Part shown: piece by piece, positions 57,794 to 64,000 of the stretch
Layout of the letters: each line of letters starts with the position of its first letter
Position numbering within the stretch: position 1 is the first letter of the stretch
NCBI GenBank assembly: GCA_965248255.1
Contig: CBDFIW010000004.1
Location: 806,001-870,000 of the forward strand
DNA from: JAKZVK01 sp965248255
GTDB taxonomy: Bacteria > Acidobacteriota > Terriglobia > Bryobacterales > UBA6623
DNA length: 64,000 nucleotides
Direction of reading: 5' to 3'
Position numbers and translations under genes: made by a program
The notes under the pieces: generated by a model
The model's input: the letters and a program-made list of their open reading frames with translations, nothing else
What the model was told of the DNA's origin: nothing
The model's database searches: none

Positions 57794-59382
57794 TGTTGAA
57801 GCCCAATGATAATGTCCCCTTGAGCGCCCAATAGAAATGTCCCCTAATCTGGACCTCTGCGAGGAGGTGAAAGATTGGGAAGGACATGGATGAGTGCCAA
57901 GGAGTTGAGGCGCGGCGAAGTGCTGAGCCGAGTGAAACGAGGGGAACTGAAGTTGACCGAAGCCACCGCACTGCTGGAGGTCAGCTACCGCCAAGCGAAG
58001 CGGCTCAACAAGCGTTACCGAGCAGGCGGGGTCAAGGCTTTAGTGCACGGTAACGTCGGCCGCGCTTCGAACCGAGCCGATGACAAGCGCCGCGAGCAGG
58101 TTCTCGAGTTGGTGCACGCAAACTATGCGGGCGAGGGGCACGAGCGCTGCGGGCCGACGCTGGCGTCGGAACATCTGGCAGCCGATCAGGGCCTGGAAGT
58201 GCCGCGCGAAACGCTGCGGCGCTGGATGCTCGCGGCGGGCCTGTGGAGCCGGAGTCGCAAGCGCCCACCGCATCGCAGCCGGCGGCAACGCAAAGCGCAC
58301 TTCGGCGAGCTGATTCAACTCGACGGTTCGCACCACCACTGGCTGGAAGGACGCGGCCCGAAAGCCTGTTTGATGAACTTTGTCGATGACGCGACCGGTC
58401 TTGCACTGTGCCGCTTCTCGGGCCAGGAAACGACCTGGGCCGCGGCCGATCTGCTCCAAGCCTGGGTGCGCCAACACGGCGTTCCCAAGGCGTTGTACTG
58501 CGACTGGAAAAACGTCTACCAGCGCCAGCCGACGTCGCGGGAAGCACTGGAAGGCATCAAGCCCGAGACGCAGTTCGGGCGCATGTGCGCGAAGCTTGGC
58601 ATTGGCATCATTGCCGCATCGTCGCCGCAAGCCAAGGGACGTGTCGAACGCCATCACGGCACGCACCAGGACCGCCTGATCAAGAAGATGCGGCTGCGGG
58701 GCATCGTTGATTACGAGGCGGCGAACCGTTACCCCGGCGAGGAGTACTTAGCCGAGCACAACGAGCGCTTCTGCTGCGAGCCGGCGGCGGGAGCGGACTT
58801 TCACCAGGCGCTACCCCGCGGCACCGAGCTGCGAGGGGTGTTCTGCTTGGAGTACGAACGGGTGGTGAGCAACGACCAGGTGGTGCGTTTCGAGAATCGT
58901 TGTTTGCAGTTGAAGCCGAAACGCAATCAGGGCGTGGGGGCGGGTGCACGGGTGACGGTCCAACAGGGGCGCGATGAGAGCTTGCAGGTGAGGTTTGAGG
59001 GGCACGAGATCGAGCACGAAGTGATCGCCACGCCGACGCCACGGCTGCGGACGAAGCCGGCACCGCAGGGGAACGTGGTGGCCAGACGCAAGCCGGCGGC
59101 GAACCACCCCTGGCGGCGAGCTGTGTTGCGGAAAACACGATCTGCGAATTCATAAGAGGGCTGTGGAAATGCCGGGTCGGATGGAAAGCGTGGAAAACCT
59201 TGTGGCGGCAGCCGTGCCGGGCTCGAGGAACCGTGGATGGTTTTCCACCCTTCCCACCGCCCCTTGGAAATCGCTGCGCGATTCCCACAGTTCCACAGCC
59301 CCGACGATGACGATTCTCTCCTATCACCAAGGGGACACTTCTACTGGGCGACCGAAGGGGACATTTCTATTGGGCCTTGACA
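57794..59382 (+). mobile_element. ISNCY/IS1202-like element, copy C (1589 bp)
   Basis: TG...CA termini as in copy B, flanked by a 16-bp duplication CTTCGGGCAGGTCGAA (possibly 17 bp with the preceding A). Each end has tandem 19-bp units containing GGGGACATTTCTATTGGGC or its complement. It splits the UDP-glucose dehydrogenase gene. Confidence 0.94.
57875..59155 (+). CDS. ISNCY (IS1202-like) family transposase, copy C
   Basis: 426 aa, with the same HTH, DDE core (QLDGSHHHW, YCDWKNVY, GRVERHHG) and C-terminal beta domain. It carries the LASEHLAADQGLEVPRETL form of the variable patch, like copy A. TTG start preceded by AGGAGGTGAAAGA. Confidence 0.91.
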   Translation: MGRTWMSAKELRRGEVLSRVKRGELKLTEATALLEVSYRQAKRLNKRYRAGGVKALVHGNVGRASNRADDKRREQVLELVHANYAGEGHERCGPTLASEHLAADQGLEVPRETLRRWMLAAGLWSRSRKRPPHRSRRQRKAHFGELIQLDGSHHHWLEGRGPKACLMNFVDDATGLALCRFSGQETTWAAADLLQAWVRQHGVPKALYCDWKNVYQRQPTSREALEGIKPETQFGRMCAKLGIGIIAASSPQAKGRVERHHGTHQDRLIKKMRLRGIVDYEAANRYPGEEYLAEHNERFCCEPAAGADFHQALPRGTELRGVFCLEYERVVSNDQVVRFENRCLQLKPKRNQGVGAGARVTVQQGRDESLQVRFEGHEIEHEVIATPTPRLRTKPAPQGNVVARRKPAANHPWRRAVLRKTRSANS

Positions 59383-60244
59383 CTTCGGGCAGGTCGAAGT
59401 GCCGGCAGAGGTAAACCATGTTAAGGAGATCCTTCTGAAAGCAGGAGCCTCCAAAGCCGACCGAAGCGTGCAGGAAGTGAGGACCGATGCGGGGATCCAG
59501 ACCAATGGCGGACGCGACTTCGTCCACGTCGGCGCCGGTGCGCTCGCACAGGGCGGAGATGGCGTTGATCGAGGAGATCCGTTGCGCCAGGAAGGCGTTG
59601 GCCGTGAGCTTCGACAATTCGGCGGACCACAGGTTGGTCGCGACGATTCTCTCCCGAGGCACCCACGCGGCGTAGACGTCGGCCAGCTTACCGATGGCCG
59701 CCTTCGACTCGCCGCCGATCAGCACGCGCGACGGTGCTTCGAGGTCTTGGATGGCGGTGCCTTCGGCCAAGAACTCCGGATTGGAGAGGACGTCGAAGCC
59801 GGCCTGGCTTGACGACTGGGCGAGAATTCTCTTGACCGTCTCCGCCGTTCGTACGGGCACGGTGGACTTCTCGACCACGATCTTGCGTCCCTCCGACACC
59901 GCGGCGATGCGGCGGGCGCATTGTTCGACGTACTTCAGATCGGCGGCTTGTCCTTTACCCGTACCGTAGGTCTTCGTCGGGGTGTTGACGCTGAGAAACA
60001 CGATGTCGGCTTGGTGGATGGCGTGGTCGATGTTCGTGCTGAAGAATAAGTTGCGTCCCCGGCACGCACTCACAATCGAGTCCAGCCCCGGCTCGTACAC
60101 CGGCAGGCAGTCGGAATTCCAAGCCGCAATGCGTTCCGGGTTGACGTCGACGACTTCCACGCGGATCTCGGGGCAGTGCTTGGCGATCACGGCCATCGTG
60201 GGGCCACCGACATAACCGGCTCCTATGCAGCAGATCTTCGGCAT
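59383..60244 (-). pseudogene. UDP-glucose 6-dehydrogenase, N-terminal part
   Basis: Starts MPKICCIGAGYVGGPTMAVIA (Rossmann NAD-binding) with GGGAGG 5 nt before ATG 60244, and includes the catalytic region FGGSCFQKDLLNMVYLC near 260-276. It is interrupted by ISNCY copy C after HFDLPEV. UGD makes UDP-glucuronate for polysaccharides; this copy can no longer do so unless the IS excises precisely. The truncated product retains the NAD-binding domain and the catalytic Cys. Confidence 0.92.
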
Positions 60245-60395
60245 CAGATCCTCCCTTTCCAACCGACGCCTCGGCTTCTAGACCAGCAAAGACGAGCAAA
60301 CCTTTTCACGGATGCTCCAACCAGCAACGTGCGTTCCCGTCAGGGCACGCGCCAACGACCCCACAAATCAGTTCCCGCCAGGCCTGGCAACTACC

Positions 60396-60917
60396 CTACA
60401 AGAGCGAACTGAGGTAGTTGAAGATCTCGGGCCGGCTCCAGTCTTCTGGGCCGATGTATTTGCGGATGACGATCCCCTCGCGATCGATCAGGTAGGTCTC
60501 GGGGTACTTGACCGTGCCGAAGAGCGTGCTCACCTTGCGTTCGGGGTCGCGGACCGTCGGGAAGCGAATGTTCGCGAGATCCAGGAAGCGCTCGTACTCG
60601 TCCTTCTCCTCGTCGACACTGATCCCGAGCACAACCAGGCCTCGGTCGCTGAGGCGTTCGTGAACCAGGTTCAGCGAAGGCATCTCCTCGACGCAGGGCG
60701 GGCACCAGGTGGCCCAAAAGTTCAGCAGCACGTACTTGCCGCGGAAGTCGGCCAGCCGCACGCCCTGGCCGTCGTCAGCGGTGATATTGAACTCCGGTGC
60801 CCGATCGCCTACTTCGACGTTGAAAACACGGAAGTAAGGCACCACGCGATAGAGCAGAGTGATCGTGAGGCCCGCCACAAGGGCGCCTACGACAGTCTCA
60901 CGTCTTGTCCATGCCAT
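60396..60917 (-). CDS. TlpA-family thiol-disulfide oxidoreductase
   Basis: 173 aa. One N-terminal membrane anchor (about 8-24), then an AhpC/TSA-Redoxin thioredoxin fold with the WCPPC active site (Cys72, Cys75), FWATWCPPCVEEMPSLN, and the cis-Pro loop VKYPETYLID. Faces the periplasm, reducing disulfides, for example in cytochrome c maturation. ATG 60917 (MAWTRRE) is chosen over an ATG-less extension. Confidence 0.9.
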   Translation of the reverse strand: MAWTRRETVVGALVAGLTITLLYRVVPYFRVFNVEVGDRAPEFNITADDGQGVRLADFRGKYVLLNFWATWCPPCVEEMPSLNLVHERLSDRGLVVLGISVDEEKDEYERFLDLANIRFPTVRDPERKVSTLFGTVKYPETYLIDREGIVIRKYIGPEDWSRPEIFNYLSSLL

Positions 60918-60967
60918 AATGAGAACGTTCGTACCTGATGGTAACAACGCGCACGCTCGGACGGTAA

Positions 60968-61387
60968 ATGGTGCTGATTACCCGCCGCGCCGAGTTCTCG
61001 GCGTCACACTACTGCGCCAATCCGGCGCTCGAAGACCACGAGAACGAGGCGCTGTTCGGCAAGGCGAGCCGCCGCAGCGGCCACGGACACAACTATGTCC
61101 TCGACGTGACCGTGGCCGGTGACGTTGACCCAATTCATGGCATGGTTATGGACCTCAAGGACTTGAAGCAGATCATCGACCGCGAGGTCGTGGATGTCTT
61201 CGATCATCGCTTCCTCAACCACGAAGTGCCACCGTTTGATCAGATCATTCCGACCCCGGAGAACATTGCCAAAGACGTTTGGCGGCGGCTGGAACCCCCG
61301 GTGCGCGACCGAAACTGCCGGCTGCATGGCGTTCGGCTTTACGAAACGCCTGACCTCTATGTAGACTATTTCGGTGAAGCTGCCTAG
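60968..61387 (+). CDS. PTPS/QueD-family protein lacking the catalytic Cys
   Basis: 139 aa T-fold protein. Zinc histidines are present: His14 (SASHYC) and His39/His41 (GHGHNYVLDV). The position of the catalytic Cys in FGKC is Ala33 (FGKASRRSGHGHNY). The C-terminal glutamate (LYETPDLYVDYFG) is present. A 6-pyruvoyl-tetrahydropterin synthase reaction needs that Cys in known types, so this paralogue may have another activity or be a partner subunit. It is followed by a Cys-containing paralogue. Confidence 0.85.
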   Translation: MVLITRRAEFSASHYCANPALEDHENEALFGKASRRSGHGHNYVLDVTVAGDVDPIHGMVMDLKDLKQIIDREVVDVFDHRFLNHEVPPFDQIIPTPENIAKDVWRRLEPPVRDRNCRLHGVRLYETPDLYVDYFGEAA

Positions 61388-61530
61388 CGCCCTCTTATGA
61401 AGGAATCTTTGTCGCTCGGCGGAGGTAGGGGCACACCATGGCGTGCTTGCGGGCTCGGCAGGCCGAGCCTCTACGTTGAAGTACCGCGTGCCGCAGGTGT
61501 GTCCTTGGCAAGTCACAAGGAGATTTGGTC

Positions 61531-61983
61531 TTGCTGCGGCTGACGAAGCGGTACCCGTTCTCCGCCTCCCATCGCTTGCATACCAACAAGTTGAGCGAGG
61601 AGGAGAATCGGCGTCTCTTTGGCAAGTGCAACAACCCTTACGGGCATGGCCACAACTACCTACTCGAGGTGAGTGTCGAAGGGGAAGCCGATGCGCGATC
61701 GGGCATGCTGCTAGCGCGGTCGACGCTCGACCGGATCGTTGAGCAAGCTGTGCTGTCGAAACTCGACCACACCGACCTCAATCGCGACGTTGAAGAGCTT
61801 GACGACGCCGTTGCCACGACCGAGAATCTCGTACTGCTGATCGCTCGTTGGTTGCGGGCGGAATGGGGCCGCGAGTTCGCCGGCCGGCCTGTACGGCTCG
61901 ACCGGATTCGGGTCGAGGAGACGGCGCGAAACAGCTTTGAAGTAACGAATGGAACCCATGACGCCCAACACAACCGGCATTGA
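61531..61983 (+). CDS. 6-pyruvoyl-tetrahydropterin synthase-like protein
   Basis: About 150 aa T-fold protein with the full active site: His14 (SASHRLH), Cys33 in FGKCNNPYGHGHNY, His39/His41 and Glu in RIRVEETARNSFEV. The spacing Cys-x5-HGH is that of PTPS-II (tetrahydrobiopterin-type), not the Cys-x3-HGH of QueD. The start is probably TTG 61531 (AGGAG 8 nt upstream); TTG 61525 is also open. It overlaps folE, so both are co-translated. Confidence 0.87.
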   Translation: MLRLTKRYPFSASHRLHTNKLSEEENRRLFGKCNNPYGHGHNYLLEVSVEGEADARSGMLLARSTLDRIVEQAVLSKLDHTDLNRDVEELDDAVATTENLVLLIARWLRAEWGREFAGRPVRLDRIRVEETARNSFEVTNGTHDAQHNRH

Positions 61984-62587
61984 AGACCTGATTGACGATT
62001 TCGACGCCTCGCACCCGCCGGAGGAGTCGCCCATCTCCGACTTGATTCGTCAGTTGCTGGTCGAAGTCGGCGAGGATCCCGCGCGGGAAGGCCTTGACAG
62101 AACGCCCGTGCGGGCCGCCAAAGCGTGGGCGGACCTGACCCGGGGCTACCAAATGGATCCCGCGGAGATCCTCAACGGCGCACTGTTTGAGGTCCGCTAC
62201 GACGAAATGGTGATCGTCAAGGACATCGAGATGTTCAGCTTGTGCGAACACCATCTACTGCCCTTCTTCGGCAAGGTCCACATCGCCTACATCCCGAACA
62301 AGAAGGTCATCGGTCTTAGCAAGATGGCACGCCTTGTCGAAATGTACGCACGCCGTCTTCAGATTCAAGAGCGGATGACGACTGAAATCGCCTGGACCAT
62401 TCAAAAGGCGATCGAGCCGGCCGGGGTGGGTGTGATCGTGGAAGCGCGACACCTCTGCATGATGATGCGCGGTGTTGAGAAACAACACTCCTCGGCCGTG
62501 ACGAGCACGATGCTGGGGGTGTTCCGCGAGAAGCCGCAGACTCGTGACGAGTTCCTGTCCCTCATCCGCGCCCCCAACGGGGTGTGA
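61949..62587 (+). CDS. folE: GTP cyclohydrolase I
   Basis: 212 aa. Converts GTP to 7,8-dihydroneopterin triphosphate, the entry to folate and pterins. Zinc ligands Cys99 and His102 (SLCEHHLLPFFG) and Cys170 (ARHLCMMMRG) are present, with the VIGLSKMARLVEMYARRLQIQERMT helix. It overlaps the PTPS-like gene by about 35 nt. With that gene it could make 6-pyruvoyl-tetrahydropterin from GTP in two steps. Confidence 0.96.
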   Translation: MEPMTPNTTGIEDLIDDFDASHPPEESPISDLIRQLLVEVGEDPAREGLDRTPVRAAKAWADLTRGYQMDPAEILNGALFEVRYDEMVIVKDIEMFSLCEHHLLPFFGKVHIAYIPNKKVIGLSKMARLVEMYARRLQIQERMTTEIAWTIQKAIEPAGVGVIVEARHLCMMMRGVEKQHSSAVTSTMLGVFREKPQTRDEFLSLIRAPNGV

Positions 62588-62615
62588 GCCCCTGGGCCTG
62601 TCCTCCGGTTCTCCT

Positions 62616-63800
62616 TCACTTCCCTAGGACCCACTGCCGATTGAAGCGGGCCCAGCGTATGTCCCGGCCTCCCTCGGCAAGCTGTTGTTGCCAGAGAGCG
62701 ACGAAGGTGCCGCCGGCGGCCTGGGTGATGCTGGGATAGGACACCTGCGGCCCGTCTGACTCCGCAACGTTTCGCGGGGGGCTCCAGATGCGGCCGCCAT
62801 TGGCCGAGATCGCCACGCTCAATGGGCGGCGGTTCACGGGAGAGTTGTTCCAGATGGCGATAATCTCTTCGCTTTGGTCAAGCCGCCACAATCCCGTGGG
62901 CGTATTGTGGCCTGTCAGCGAGCTGGGACGCGGGGGCGCCCACGTGAGGCCGCCGTCGCGGCTTCGACTCTCGTAATGACGGCTCGATCCCGTCCGCATC
63001 ACCATGAGAATCTCTCCGTCGGCCAGCTCGACGATCGAGGGTTCGTCGAGGCCGTTGGTGGAGTAGGGTGTCATTTTCGGAATCCAAACGTGTAGTGCGC
63101 CGAACGGCGTCCAGTGGATGCCGTCAGTGGATCGCAGGGCGCCGGCCGCGATGTTCATCTCGCCTTCGGTGCGCGCCGGTGTGCCCTTCTCGGCCCACAG
63201 GTCCCAGGAATAGCCCATCAGCAGCGTCCCGTCACCCAGCCGCAGGCCTTTGTGCTGCTTGCCAGCGACGTATTTCTTGGGCATCGAAATCTCGACCGGG
63301 CTCGACCAGGTCCCACCGCCATCATCGGTCTTGACCATAAACACCGTGCTTTTGTCGATCGTCTTCAGCTCGACTACGCGAGTTGTGCAATAGACGAAGG
63401 TGCGTGGGCCGTCGACGATGACGTTGGGATCGCCGTCCCAGAGTCCCGGATTGTCGATGATTTCCCTGGGGCTGGACCAGTTGCGGCCCCCGTCGTCTGA
63501 GAGAGCCGCCATCACCCGAGCGCTGGCCTGATCTCGCGAGTAGGCCCCGAACACCGCCAGTAATCGGCCACTGCTGAGCCGGGCGATCGTCGGGTAGGCG
63601 TTGTGGTAGAGACGAGCACCGTGGGATTTCACGACCGCGCCTGTCTCGAAGAACGGCCCGTCAGCCCCGTGAACGGGCGCCGAGTAACAGAGAAAGACAG
63701 CAATCCAGGTGCAGATCCAGAGTTCTAGCCGGCTTCGGACGCTCGGGAAAGCCGGCCCACAAGAGCTTGTCAAGGTCAAACCCCTCCAGTCCCGGTTCAT
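62616..63800 (-). CDS. Exported sialidase-like (BNR/Asp-box) protein
   Basis: 394 aa. A signal peptide-like segment (ELWICTWIAVFLCYSAPVHG) is followed by a six-bladed sialidase-type propeller with Asp-boxes SDDGGRNWSSP, TDDGGGTWSSP, SRDGGLTWAPP and SANGGRIWSPP. An RLSSGRLLAVF stretch lies in the first blade. Such proteins may be exo-sialidases or other glycosidases; the arginine triad cannot be confirmed by eye. ATG 63800 (MNRDWRG) is preferred to a 13-codon extension. The last 200 nt of the window show no gene. Confidence 0.82.
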   Translation of the reverse strand: MNRDWRGLTLTSSCGPAFPSVRSRLELWICTWIAVFLCYSAPVHGADGPFFETGAVVKSHGARLYHNAYPTIARLSSGRLLAVFGAYSRDQASARVMAALSDDGGRNWSSPREIIDNPGLWDGDPNVIVDGPRTFVYCTTRVVELKTIDKSTVFMVKTDDGGGTWSSPVEISMPKKYVAGKQHKGLRLGDGTLLMGYSWDLWAEKGTPARTEGEMNIAAGALRSTDGIHWTPFGALHVWIPKMTPYSTNGLDEPSIVELADGEILMVMRTGSSRHYESRSRDGGLTWAPPRPSSLTGHNTPTGLWRLDQSEEIIAIWNNSPVNRRPLSVAISANGGRIWSPPRNVAESDGPQVSYPSITQAAGGTFVALWQQQLAEGGRDIRWARFNRQWVLGK

Positions 63801-64000
63801 TATAAGACACGGAAATCGCTTAGGCAGCACCAGGTACACGGACGATCCCCGAGCTTGTCAACCGATTGACGTTCTGCGTTCAGTGCGCCGCGCGGACTGG
63901 CCGCAAGTTCATAAGCGAGCCCCGCGGAGCGACAACTGCGCAGCCTTCGAGAAAACGTGGCTCACCGCCGTTGGATTCAGACCAGTCCTGACCCGATGGC

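Overview
The window looks like a chromosomal segment of an acidobacterium, most likely Solibacter/Bryobacterales-like. This is inferred from moderately high GC, a winged-helix/TolB-type sensor protein next to Ser/Thr kinase remnants, a PSD1/DUF1501 gene pair, two PQQ-like propeller proteins and Tat-exported proteins. No rRNA is present to confirm it.

Layout. 1-1.05 kb: metK (3' end outside the window). 1.2-7.3 kb: a nest of insertion sequences, in which one ISNCY/IS1202-like element was invaded three times by the same IS3-family element. 7.6-12.3 kb: a right-handed beta-helix protein, a YIP1-like membrane protein, kinase remnants and a 752-aa winged-helix/propeller protein. 12.8-17.7 kb: a small decayed integrative element against the 3' end of tRNA-Leu(UAA). 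It holds a replication-organizer-like protein, a frameshifted CHC2 zinc-finger primase fragment, a RepA/AAA_25 ATPase, an HTH protein and a tyrosine integrase whose first codons were cut off by an IS630 element. 18-20.2 kb: a cysteine hydrolase and a PQQ-like propeller. 20.4-25.6 kb: lepB-carA-carB on the minus strand. 25.9-30.1 kb: a glycosyltransferase, a LysR regulator divergent from leuA, and leuB; the LeuA lacks the usual C-terminal feedback domain. 30.4-34.6 kb: an RND efflux adaptor and pump. 34.6-43.6 kb: a hicB relic, an M3 peptidase, a second IS630 copy, an SMP-30 protein with a Tat-exported partner, an IS630-type element that appears to use programmed -1 frameshifting, and a second propeller. 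43.6-52.1 kb: a second ISNCY copy, an NRAMP-like transporter with altered metal-site residues, Uma2, a CDF transporter, an antitoxin relic, and an AlbA_2-type gene broken by a frameshift and an IS1380 element. 52.2-64 kb: the DUF1501/PSD1 pair, a UDP-glucose dehydrogenase gene split by a third ISNCY copy, TlpA, two PTPS-family genes with folE, and a sialidase-like protein.

The dominant theme is IS activity. At least nine complete or nearly complete IS copies plus remnants occupy roughly a fifth of the window. Many insertions can be read to the base (3-bp duplications for IS3, TA for IS630, 16-18 bp for ISNCY), and several have broken genes. Three families of short palindromic repeats also sit in intergenic gaps. 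The housekeeping genes (metK, carAB, lepB, leuA, leuB, folE) appear intact. The items most worth follow-up are the tRNA-Leu integrative element, the NRMT-like transporter, the PTPS pair with folE and the truncated LeuA.
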